Positions 17,428 to 24,407 of a stretch of DNA of 64,000 bases are shown one piece after another (within the stretch, counting starts at the first letter, position 1; each line of letters begins with the position of its first letter). The position numbers and the translations under genes were made by a program. The stretch covers positions 496,001 to 560,000 of the forward strand of contig NZ_JARZHH010000001.1 in the NCBI RefSeq assembly GCF_029946515.1, in the 5' to 3' direction. Source of the stretch: Polyangium sp. 6x1. Lineage in GTDB: Bacteria; Myxococcota_A; Polyangia; Polyangiales; Polyangiaceae. A model generated the notes under the pieces. The model was not told the DNA's origin. It worked only from the letters and a program-made list of their open reading frames with translations, and did not search any database.

Positions 17428-17793
17428 ATGACGGTCCGGAAAATGACGTTCTCCATGGCCGGGGGGAATCCCAAACAGACGGCCATCGCCTTCTCGCTGA
17501 CCATCGCCCCGCTCGAACACATCGCGGGAGACGCGGCGGGGCTCGTCGGCAATTTCCACTTCGACCTGCTGAAGATGTTTTTCTCGCGGCAGATCGGCTC
17601 CGAGGCCAACGTGGCCGTCATCGACATGGTCACGGAAGTCATGGAGCACGGCGCGAACCGCGAAGCGCCGCTCCGCGTGCACGTGCGGGTCGAAGGCGAC
17701 ACGCTCGAGGTCACCGTCGAGGGTCCGGATACGGCCATGGACGCCGGCATGACCACCGGAACGGGCTTGCTCGTCCGGGCTGCGTGCAGGTAG
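17428..17793 (+). CDS. Small protein, possible RsbW/HATPase-like fold
   Basis: 121 residues. The segment NVAVIDMVTEVMEHGANRE (about 67-85) resembles the N-box helix of GHKL ATPases of the RsbW/anti-sigma type, followed by beta strands LRVHVRVEGDTLEVTVEG and a GTGLLVRA end. The typical G1/G2 boxes are reduced, so it may be a short or ATP-deficient member. The link to signalling is tentative, though a PAS-STAS regulator is encoded nearby on the other strand (18977-20146). The start ATG 17428 has only a weak ribosome-binding site. Confidence in coding is good; confidence in function is low. Confidence 0.6.
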   Translation: MTVRKMTFSMAGGNPKQTAIAFSLTIAPLEHIAGDAAGLVGNFHFDLLKMFFSRQIGSEANVAVIDMVTEVMEHGANREAPLRVHVRVEGDTLEVTVEGPDTAMDAGMTTGTGLLVRAACR

Positions 17794-17805
17794 CCTCGGA
17801 GAATC

Positions 17806-18135
17806 ATGTCCATCGATCCGGCACGCCTCGCACGCATCCGGGCGCGACTCCTGGCCGCAGCGGCCCTCACCACGACGGCGGCCGGATGCGCGAAGCCGAT
17901 CATCAACGATCGGAGGCCGCCCGAGGAGACGATCAACGAGCGGCCGCCCGAACCGCGGCCCACGATCAACGAGCCGGCCCCGACGACGCAGCCCGAGCAG
18001 CCGCCGCCCGACACGACGACGGGGCCAGGCCCGACGCCCCACCACGTCAACACACCGAAGCCCTCGGACGGCGGAGCCAAGCTCCACCCGCCCGATCCCG
18101 GCCAGACGATCAACACGGCGCCCGACCAGCGCTGA
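17806..18135 (+). CDS. Small Pro-rich lipoprotein with repeated T/I-I-N-(D/E) motifs
   Basis: 109 residues. ATG 17806 follows GGAG within TCGGAGAATC. The signal ends TTTAAGC (Cys 27). The mature chain is almost entirely Pro/Thr/Glu with a recurring IND/INE motif (PIINDRRPPEET, TINERPPEP, TINEPAPT, and a late QTINTAP). This low-complexity chain is likely extended and may span the periplasm or stick to peptidoglycan or surface glycans. No globular domain. It starts 12 bases after the stop of 17428 and ends 21 bases before 18157, so three genes may form one operon. Confidence 0.72.
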   Translation: MSIDPARLARIRARLLAAAALTTTAAGCAKPIINDRRPPEETINERPPEPRPTINEPAPTTQPEQPPPDTTTGPGPTPHHVNTPKPSDGGAKLHPPDPGQTINTAPDQR

Positions 18136-18156
18136 CCCCGACAAACTCGACCCGCC

Positions 18157-18975
18157 ATGCGAACGCCGGTTCCCCTCGGGACGACGGAGCGCCTCTTCGG
18201 CACGCTCCACCGTCGCATGCTGGATCGCGGCTACGAGGTGCCGCCCTGGGATCGTTTGAGCACCGACGATCTCGACGCGGAAGCCGTGGAGATCGCCCGG
18301 AGCGCGTGGGCGGCGCGGACGGTCGCCGAGTACCGGTCGATGATCGTGTTCGGCGAGCTCGTCGCGCGGTTCGGCGAGGTGGGCTTGCCGCTCGAAGTGA
18401 CGACCGCGGCGTCGCGCCTGCTCTCCGACGAGGCCCGGCACACCGAGCTCTGCGCGCGCGTGGCCGACGCGCTCGGTGGGCACGCGGGCATCACTTTGAA
18501 GCCAAACGATCTCCGCCTCCACCGCGGCGACCTGCCCGCCCACCTCTTCGTGGCGCGCTGGACGACGTCGATGTTCTGCGTCGGCGAGTCGGCCTCGGTC
18601 GCCATTCTGCGGGTCCTCCTGGCCGACGCGAAAAACCCTTGTATCGCGGCGGTGCTGCGAATCCTGCTCCGCGACGAGATCCTGCACGACCGCTTCGGCT
18701 GGGCGCTCGCGCGCCTCGTCTTGCCGCGACTCACGGACGACGAGCAGGAATGGCTGGCGGCCGACCTCGCGCAGACGTTCGCCCACTACGATCGCGCGCA
18801 CGGCGCATCCAATTCCGATGCGGAGGAGACCTCGCTCCCCGCAGGCCTCGGCCTCGCGCCCGCGCGCGCCCGCAGCGAGGCCTTTCATCACCGCATCGAC
18901 ACGGTGATCCTCCCGTCGCTCGCGGGCCTCGGCGTACCCGCCTACGAGGCGTGGCTCCTTCGAGCCGAGGTGTGA
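18157..18975 (+). CDS. Ferritin-like diiron protein
   Basis: 272 residues. A four-helix-bundle metal site is suggested by E-xx-H pairs: DEARH (Glu92, His95) and DEILH (Glu174, His177), with single Glu residues on the partner helices (Glu58 or Glu67 in TVAEYRSMIVFGEL; Glu144 in FCVGESASV). That is the ligand pattern of ferritin-like diiron carboxylate proteins. Oxidative chemistry on a small substrate is therefore possible, but neither a reductase nor a pathway partner is adjacent. It is cytoplasmic with no signal. It ends one base before the PAS-STAS gene on the other strand (convergent). Confidence 0.72.
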   Translation: MRTPVPLGTTERLFGTLHRRMLDRGYEVPPWDRLSTDDLDAEAVEIARSAWAARTVAEYRSMIVFGELVARFGEVGLPLEVTTAASRLLSDEARHTELCARVADALGGHAGITLKPNDLRLHRGDLPAHLFVARWTTSMFCVGESASVAILRVLLADAKNPCIAAVLRILLRDEILHDRFGWALARLVLPRLTDDEQEWLAADLAQTFAHYDRAHGASNSDAEETSLPAGLGLAPARARSEAFHHRIDTVILPSLAGLGVPAYEAWLLRAEV

Positions 18976-18976
18976 A

Positions 18977-20146
18977 TCATTTCCCGCGCATGCAGAGCTT
19001 GATCGCCTCGCGGAGGTTCGAGACCGTGCGCGCGCCGGCGAACCCGGCTCCGAGCGAAATCAAGGTCTGCGCCACGGCCGGCCGGATGCCCGTCACGATG
19101 CTCTGCGCGCCGAGGAGCTGGATCGAGCGAATGATACGCACCACGTGATCGGCCGTCGCCTCGTCGACGCTCTCCACGCCGGTCAGATCGAGGATCGCGT
19201 ATTTCGCCGCCTGCGACACCACCGCGGAGAGCATGCGCCCGGTGATCTCGGACGCGCGCGCCTCGTCGAGCATGCCCACGACCGGCAGCGCGAGCACGCC
19301 GTCCCATACCTGGATGATCGGCGCCGACATCGCGTGAATGGCCGAGCGTTGCTCCTCGATGATCGCGAGCTTCTCTTGCAGCTCGATCTCGCGACGCTTG
19401 AAATCGTCGATGTCCTGGAAGGCACCGATCAGCCGGATCACCTTCCCGTCCTCGAAGACCGGATGGCCCGAGGCGCGCACCCATAGACGTTTTCCCGTCG
19501 CCGTGAGGATCTGCAGCTCGAGGTCGTACCCCTCCCCTCGCATGCAGCCCTCGACCGCGGCCGTGATGACGGGGATCGCCTCGGGCGTGTAGAAATTGAT
19601 GGCCGTCTCGAGGATCGGCCGGAACCCCGCCGGCACCTCGTGAATGCGGTAGGTCTCCTCGGTCCAGTAAAGGTCCCCGGTCCGATTGTCGACCTCCCAG
19701 CCGCCGACCCGGGCCGTCGCCTGCATCTTCTGGAGCACGTCCTCGTGCCTTCGGCCCGCGTCCGCGCTCTCGTGCTCGTACACCTGGCGCCCGGTCCCGT
19801 AGATCGCCGCGTCCTCGGCCACGCGCCGGAGCGAGAGGGAGACCGTTCGGGGGCTGAGATCGCGATGCAAAAGCCGCTTCGTGATGCGGAGCGTCGCGTC
19901 CCCCTCCCCGCCGCCCTCGAAAAACGCCCGCACCTCGGCGGCCTCCTCGGGGTGCACGATCGCGGCGAACGGCTGCCCGACGAGCGCCTCCTCCACGTAC
20001 CCGAGCACGTCGCGAAACGCCCGGTTGGCCTGCACGAAGCGCCCCTCTCGATCCAGCACGCAGAGCAGGTCGCCGGAGGTCTCGAAGAAGCGCTCATACG
20101 CAAGCGGACGTACGTCTCGGACGGTTTCCATGCGCCGGATGGACAT
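18977..20146 (-). CDS. PAS-PAS-STAS regulator (RsbR-like)
   Basis: 389 residues from ATG 20146, which has GGAGGAG immediately upstream; the longer frame adds a non-conserved extension. Domain order: PAS 1 (about 15-130; YERFFETSGDLLCVLDREGRF is split by PAS core residues) with a short following region, PAS 2 with PAC (about 145-265; GWEVDNRTGDLYWTEETYRIH and IRLIGAFQDIDDFKRRE), and a STAS domain (about 285-389; PIIQVWDGVLALPVVGMLDE, YAILDLTGVESVDEATADH). No kinase domain is present. RsbR-type proteins use N-terminal sensors to tune a STAS phospho-switch in stressosome-like complexes. An RsbW-like candidate (17428) lies 1.2 kb away, but no anti-sigma pair is certain. The divergent 197-bp gap to 20344 holds the promoter. 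Confidence 0.88.
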   Translation of the reverse strand: MSIRRMETVRDVRPLAYERFFETSGDLLCVLDREGRFVQANRAFRDVLGYVEEALVGQPFAAIVHPEEAAEVRAFFEGGGEGDATLRITKRLLHRDLSPRTVSLSLRRVAEDAAIYGTGRQVYEHESADAGRRHEDVLQKMQATARVGGWEVDNRTGDLYWTEETYRIHEVPAGFRPILETAINFYTPEAIPVITAAVEGCMRGEGYDLELQILTATGKRLWVRASGHPVFEDGKVIRLIGAFQDIDDFKRREIELQEKLAIIEEQRSAIHAMSAPIIQVWDGVLALPVVGMLDEARASEITGRMLSAVVSQAAKYAILDLTGVESVDEATADHVVRIIRSIQLLGAQSIVTGIRPAVAQTLISLGAGFAGARTVSNLREAIKLCMRGK

Positions 20147-20343
20147 TGCTCCTCCGGGAGAACCGTTGTCAATCCAGGCGTTCGGCTCGTGGTCTGGATT
20201 TGCGCCGTGCGTCTTACAGAAAACGCCAGCCGTTTGACGCACAAGCGAAACGAAAGCCTGCTCTCGCACGATGGCTCTTGTGTCGCGCATGGAAGCGGGG
20301 TTATCTGGAACAATCGGGGCATACGTCCATGAAGGAGGCCCAT

Positions 20344-20931
20344 ATGACCAAGACCTCGTTCGCATCGATGTCGCAGCGCGCGAAGGTGGCTCTCACGGTG
20401 GCGACCGCCGCCGCGGCCGTGACGCTGTTCGCAGGATTCATCTCCCCCACGCCGAACGGGTGGAAGCTCTCGGCGGAGCTCGAAATCGCCAAGCTTCCAG
20501 TCTGCTACGCGCTCGGGACCGACGCGATCGGGCGCGGCGATCTGCAGGCCGGCAAGGATATCTACGCTGGTTGCTTCACGAGCGATGCGGAGCTCGCGGT
20601 CTATTTCCCGGGGACGCCCTTCAATGGCCCGCCGAGCTCGACCTCGACCGGCGCGAACGACTGGGCCGACTTCGTCTCCGGCGTGTTCACCACGAGCGGC
20701 TACACGGCGACCCAGCACCTCATGGGCAGCTTCAACATCAACGTGAACGACGAGGACGAGGCCACGATGACGTCGTACCTGCACGCGACGCACGTGCTCT
20801 CCGACGGCACGATCGACGTGGCCAATGGCACCTACGAGGACGAGGTCATCCGCGTCAATGGCGCCTGGAAGATCAAGCGCCGTACGCTGAAGCTGATTAC
20901 CTTCCTGAACCTCGGCACGCCCACCCCCTGA
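20344..20931 (+). CDS. Exported SnoaL/NTF2-like protein
   Basis: 195 residues. ATG 20344 has a strong AAGGAGG at 20332-20338; an upstream ATG (20329) lies within that site. The N-terminus has a basic start and a hydrophobic segment (VALTVATAAAAVTLFAGF), a signal peptide or anchor. The rest is an NTF2/SnoaL-like cone fold: CYALGTDAIGRGDLQAGKDI, FTSDAELAVYFPG, SGYTATQHLMGSFNI, and MTSYLHATHVLSDG with a closing EVIRVNGAWKIKRRTLKL. Members include small isomerases, cyclases and non-catalytic binding proteins. Nothing nearby names a substrate. Confidence 0.83.
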   Translation: MTKTSFASMSQRAKVALTVATAAAAVTLFAGFISPTPNGWKLSAELEIAKLPVCYALGTDAIGRGDLQAGKDIYAGCFTSDAELAVYFPGTPFNGPPSSTSTGANDWADFVSGVFTTSGYTATQHLMGSFNINVNDEDEATMTSYLHATHVLSDGTIDVANGTYEDEVIRVNGAWKIKRRTLKLITFLNLGTPTP

Positions 20932-20940
20932 ACATCGCCT

Positions 20941-22056
20941 TCAAGGCGAGGCGCTGGGCGGCAGAGCTGCGCCGACAGGCTCGGCGTGGACCTGCGTGTG
21001 CACGACACGCCGCCGCTTCGCCCCGATGCTCGTGACATCGAAATCGAATTTGAAGCCGATCATGACGGCGTCCGCGGGCAAGTCCGTGCTCGTCATGGGG
21101 GCCGTCAATCGATCGTCATGCACGCCGGGGAGCGTGATGATGCCCTTGCCACCGCCGATCAGGGCGGGCTTCGGGTTCGAGACGCTCTCCTTCGTGCCGG
21201 TGGGCAAGACGAGCTGGCTCTTCACGCCCACGAACACGCGACCGCCGCCGGCGAACGCGTGCGGCATCGGAAACACGCGGCCGGCCAGTTGCTCTTTCAC
21301 CGCGCGGGCAATTCGCTCCCATTCTTTGCGATCGCCGCCCTTGGCCGCGATCACGTCGACGGAAGCAATTTGCCCGCGCGCGTCGAGCGTGAGGAGGAAC
21401 GTGCCCATGGAATCGGGGGGCGTGCTCGAAGACCGGACCTGCTCCGTGACGGCCGATGCAAGCGTCCCGGCCGCGGGGAACCTCGCCTGCTCGACGCTGC
21501 CGGCGGCGACGGCCTGGGCCGTCGGTCGAATGGGCGCGGGCGTCGGGGCGGCCTCGCGGGGCATGGCGCCCGGAACCGCCCAGATCGGCGGACCGGCGAG
21601 CGCAGGAAGGGCGCCGGCGCGCGGGGGTTCGTCCGGAGGTCTGTCGTAATCGGAAGAACCGGCCGATGGCGACGCGGGGCTCGGGGGAAGCACCGCATTC
21701 GGCGCCGACGGTATGGGCTCGGGCTCTTCCCCCGACGTCGTGCGTTGCGGCAGGGCCGTCACGCGGGGCGCGAACTCGGGGGCCGGGGGCGTTTCGAGGG
21801 CGCCGCGCGGGGGCTCCACGGACGAGGCGGGCTCGACCGGGCGGAGCTCGATCCAGAGCTCGGGGGACCGCTCGAAGGCATTCGCGATCGTCGACAGTTC
21901 GAGGGGGCGGGGCGGAACGACGCGCACGAGCAGGAGCCCCGCCGCGTGCAGGACGAGCGCGGCGAGCAGCGAGAGCGGAATCCGGCTGCGTGCGGTGGGG
22001 CTCAAGGGACGAACCGTGCGTTGCGAGAGGCTGCCCGAGTATTCACGCGGGCGCAA
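20941..22056 (-). CDS. TonB-like periplasmic energy-transducer protein
   Basis: 371 residues from TTG 22056, ten bases after the stop of the methyltransferase gene. An N-terminal anchor (SLLAALVLHAAGLLLVRVVPP, about 28-48) is followed by a long Pro/Ala-rich periplasmic spacer (to about 190) and a C-terminal globular part with FLLTLDARGQIASVDVIAAKGG, a strand-turn pattern seen in TonB C-terminal domains. Classical TonB ends soon after that motif, whereas this one runs another 130 residues with a beta-rich end, so it is a divergent family member. TonB proteins energise outer-membrane receptors with ExbB/ExbD, neither of which is in the window; a TonB-dependent receptor is encoded at 50805-52862. 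Confidence 0.7.
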   Translation of the reverse strand: MRPREYSGSLSQRTVRPLSPTARSRIPLSLLAALVLHAAGLLLVRVVPPRPLELSTIANAFERSPELWIELRPVEPASSVEPPRGALETPPAPEFAPRVTALPQRTTSGEEPEPIPSAPNAVLPPSPASPSAGSSDYDRPPDEPPRAGALPALAGPPIWAVPGAMPREAAPTPAPIRPTAQAVAAGSVEQARFPAAGTLASAVTEQVRSSSTPPDSMGTFLLTLDARGQIASVDVIAAKGGDRKEWERIARAVKEQLAGRVFPMPHAFAGGGRVFVGVKSQLVLPTGTKESVSNPKPALIGGGKGIITLPGVHDDRLTAPMTSTDLPADAVMIGFKFDFDVTSIGAKRRRVVHTQVHAEPVGAALPPSASP

Positions 22057-22065
22057 GGATCGCGG

Positions 22066-22854
22066 CTATCGAGGAGCCTCCGTCGTGGCTGTGATCCACC
22101 TCGTCCCCAGCGAGCAGGGCAGCATTCCGTCCGGCCGCAGGAGGGCCTGCCAATCCGCGAGCAAGGCCTCTTCGATCGCAGCGAGGCGCGCAGGCGCGAT
22201 GCGATCGGCGTCGTAGGTCTCCCGGAACGCGGCGAGGACCTGTTCCGGCGTGCCCGCGAGATCGACGAAAAGGGACTCGATCCGCACGTTCGCGAAGGGC
22301 TGGAGCAGCTCCCGGAGCCCTTCTTCGCTGAAGGCTCGCCGGTCGCCGATCGACGGCCCGTCGAAGGGCTCCTCGCGGATCCGCTGCACCATCCGGGACC
22401 ATGCATCCTCGGCCGGCCCCACCATGCCGCCGCCCACGATGGCCGCGAAGGTGCCGCCGGGCCGCAAGACGCGGCGAACCTCGGCGAGGGCCTCCTCGAC
22501 AGGGCGCATCAACATCAGCGCGAGGTGACACGTGACGAGGTCGAACGAAGCATCCTCGAAGGGCAGCGCCTGCGCCCGCCCCCGGACGAGGTTCGCCTCC
22601 GGCCCGAGCCGCTCGCGCGCCGCGGAAAGCTCGCCCTCGCTCATATCGATCCCCACGGCGCCGAGGGCGCCCCGCTCGCGGATCAGCGCGAGGAGCGCGC
22701 CGTCCCCGCACGCGAGATCGAGCACCCGATCGCCCGGCTGCGCGTGCCCGGCGAGCCATTCGTAGGTCGAAGGTTTTGCGCGCAAGAACGCGCGCGACGT
22801 GGCCCCGGCACGACGATCGTGCCAGCGGCGGAGCCAGTCCTCGGAGGGATCCAT
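22066..22854 (-). CDS. Class I SAM-dependent methyltransferase
   Basis: 262 residues, ATG 22854. Rossmann-type motif I is VLDLACGDGALL (about 44-55), then VGIDMSEGELSAARER (motif II), RAQALPFEDASFDLVTCHLA (post-I and motif III/IV) and LRPGGTFAAIV, the Methyltransf_11 layout. The N-terminus (WLRRWHDRRAGATSRAF) is typical of small-molecule UbiE-like enzymes. The last 80 residues (FANVRIESLFVDLAG, TYDADRIAP) form a cap that likely recognises the acceptor. The acceptor is unknown. It is divergent from the FMN-fold gene with a 48-bp gap and precedes the TonB-like gene by 9 bases. Confidence 0.9.
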   Translation of the reverse strand: MDPSEDWLRRWHDRRAGATSRAFLRAKPSTYEWLAGHAQPGDRVLDLACGDGALLALIRERGALGAVGIDMSEGELSAARERLGPEANLVRGRAQALPFEDASFDLVTCHLALMLMRPVEEALAEVRRVLRPGGTFAAIVGGGMVGPAEDAWSRMVQRIREEPFDGPSIGDRRAFSEEGLRELLQPFANVRIESLFVDLAGTPEQVLAAFRETYDADRIAPARLAAIEEALLADWQALLRPDGMLPCSLGTRWITATTEAPR

Positions 22855-22902
22855 CGCCCCTGCGTACCATGGAGCGGGCGGAGTCTGCTACCCTCGTCCG
22901 TC

Positions 22903-23463
22903 GTGGGAAAACTCTACGACAGCCTCGAGGACGATCTCATCGAGTTCATCCAGCGACAACACGTCTTTTTCGTCGCCACGGCGCCGCTCGCCGGGGACGG
23001 CTTCGTGAACCTCTCGCCCAAAGGTCACGATACCTTGCGCGTGCTCGGCCCGCGCACGCTCGGGTACCTGGATTTCGTGGGGAGCGGCGTCGAGACGATC
23101 GCCCACGCCCGCGAGAACGGGCGCATCGTGCTGCTCTTCTGCGCATTCGATGGCCCGCCGCGCATTCTGCGGATCCACGGCCGCGCCGAGGCCTTCGAGC
23201 CCGACCATCCGCACTTCCCCGCCCTGCGCGAGCCCTTCGGCCCGCCGCGCGGGGGCGAACGGGCGATCGTGCGCATCGAGGCGACGCGGATCTCGACGTC
23301 GTGTGGTTATGGTGTGCCCCTGTACGAGTTCGTCGGGGAACGCACGCAGCTCGCGGATTGGGCCGATCGCAAGGGCCCGGAAGGAATGCGCGAGTACATG
23401 GAGAAAAAGAACCTGACGAGCCTCGACGGGCTGCCGGGGCTCCACCTCGGAAAAAACCATTGA
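22903..23463 (+). CDS. Pyridoxamine 5'-phosphate oxidase-family protein
   Basis: 186 residues starting at GTG 22903 (MGKLYDSLEDDLIEFI after initiation). The split beta-barrel flavin fold is indicated by QRQHVFFVATAPLAGDGFVN, LSPKGHDTLRV, LGYLDFVGSGVETIAHAREN and IVLLFCAFDGPPRILRIHGR. The DUF3127-like end (KNLTSLDGLPGLHLG) is common in this subgroup, which often binds FMN or F420. No catalytic assignment is possible from sequence. The gene converges on the MerR gene, and a strong inverted repeat between them probably ends both transcripts. Confidence 0.85.
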   Translation: MGKLYDSLEDDLIEFIQRQHVFFVATAPLAGDGFVNLSPKGHDTLRVLGPRTLGYLDFVGSGVETIAHARENGRIVLLFCAFDGPPRILRIHGRAEAFEPDHPHFPALREPFGPPRGGERAIVRIEATRISTSCGYGVPLYEFVGERTQLADWADRKGPEGMREYMEKKNLTSLDGLPGLHLGKNH

Positions 23464-23486
23464 GCGCGGATCGCGAAGCGACCTTC

Positions 23487-23532
23487 CCTCGGGGTGTGAT
23501 CGCGCGAGTGATCACGCGACCACACCCCGAGG
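23487..23532. terminator. Bidirectional hairpin between convergent genes
   Basis: An 18-bp inverted repeat (arms 23487-23504 and 23515-23532) with one mismatch and a 10-base loop lies between the stops of the oxidase-family gene (23463) and the MerR gene (23537). It is very GC-rich (CCTCGGGGTGTG at the stem base). No long T run follows on either side, so termination would rely on stem strength. Confidence 0.6.
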
Positions 23533-23536
23533 TTCA

Positions 23537-24310
23537 TTATGCGCTCGAGCCTCCCTTTCGCGCGGCCTGCGCCCGGCTCACGTAATCGGCGAGCGCCGGG
23601 TCGTGGCCCTGCTGCGCCGCGAGGCCGGGCTCATTCTTGTAGAGGTTTTCGAGCGACTGACGGATCCCGGGGTTTCCCCCGGTGAACATCTCGACGAGCT
23701 CCCTCCAGCGCCCTGCGAGCGCCTGCACGGCCGGATCCTCGGGCGGCGTGCCCTTCTCCATCTCCGCGCGGACCTTCGCGATCAGCGCAGGCCATTCCGC
23801 TTGCACGGCCTGCATCGCCTCCTCGCCGAATGCCTGTCGTCGCGCCTCGAGCTCCGCGAGCTGCTCCTTCGTGTAGTATTTCTCGAACATGTTCATCACC
23901 TCGATCGTCTTCAAAAGTTCGTCGGCCGATACGCGCTCGCTCTTGGCGAACCAGGAGGCGAGCGCCTCCAGGCGGCCGAGGAGCTTCCGGGTGAGCTCCA
24001 TCTGCTCTTGCAAACGCGTGATGTGCATGCGGACGATGGAGAGCGGCGAGACGTCGGGCCGCGCGAGCAGGTCCCGGATCTCGTCGAGCGACAGGCCGAG
24101 CTGCCGCAACGATAAAATCTGCTGAAGCCGGGCCACGTCCTCCTCCCCGTAAAGCCGATACCCCGCCCGTGAATGGTCGGACGGCGAGAGCAGCCCAATC
24201 TCGTCGTACCAGTGGAGCGTCCGGATGGACGTCCCCGTGGCCTTCGCCAGCTCTCCCACCTTCCACGTGCGCTTCTTCGCGCCCTTGTCCTTGTGCTCTC
24301 CAGCAGCCAC
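23537..24310 (-). CDS. MerR-family regulator with TipAS-like effector domain
   Basis: 257 residues from GTG 24310. A Lys-rich leader precedes a MerR winged HTH (about 16-85: VGELAKATGTSIRTLHWYDE, GYRLYGEEDVARLQQILSL, LGLSLDEIRDLL), a long coiled-coil dimer helix (RLQEQMELTRKLLGRLEAL), and a C-terminal helical domain of the TipAS type (about 135-245; FGEEAMQAVQAEWPALIAK, GNPGIRQSLENLYKNEPG). TipAS-type domains bind cyclic thiopeptide antibiotics or other hydrophobic ligands, so a drug-sensing role is the family expectation. A perfect operator lies in its own promoter (24318-24348), so it is probably autoregulated. No resistance gene adjoins it. Confidence 0.9.
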   Translation of the reverse strand: MAAGEHKDKGAKKRTWKVGELAKATGTSIRTLHWYDEIGLLSPSDHSRAGYRLYGEEDVARLQQILSLRQLGLSLDEIRDLLARPDVSPLSIVRMHITRLQEQMELTRKLLGRLEALASWFAKSERVSADELLKTIEVMNMFEKYYTKEQLAELEARRQAFGEEAMQAVQAEWPALIAKVRAEMEKGTPPEDPAVQALAGRWRELVEMFTGGNPGIRQSLENLYKNEPGLAAQQGHDPALADYVSRAQAARKGGSSA

Positions 24311-24317
24311 GAACGGG

Positions 24318-24348
24318 ACTCTAGGCCCTCACGCGACGTGAGGGTCAA
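24318..24348 (-). promoter_or_regulatory. MerR-type autoregulatory promoter and operator, leaderless
   Basis: Read on the minus strand, a -35 TTGACC (24343-24348) and a -10 TAGAGT (24318-24323) are separated by 19 bp, the extended spacing used by MerR-family promoters. A perfect dyad, CCCTCACG-CGA-CGTGAGGG (24326-24344), fills the spacer. The GTG start at 24310 is about 8 bases past the -10, close to the expected transcript start, so the mRNA would be leaderless or nearly so. Confidence 0.8.
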
Positions 24349-24407
24349 GGGGGCGCACGAAAAAAGGAGGGGTGGTCGAATCCCCGGGGACCGAGGTAGC
24401 CTTTGCC

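Noticed and set aside
17428-20146. A complete stressosome module
   Set aside because: Only one PAS-STAS protein and one weak RsbW-like candidate are present on opposite strands; RsbS/RsbT partners are missing.
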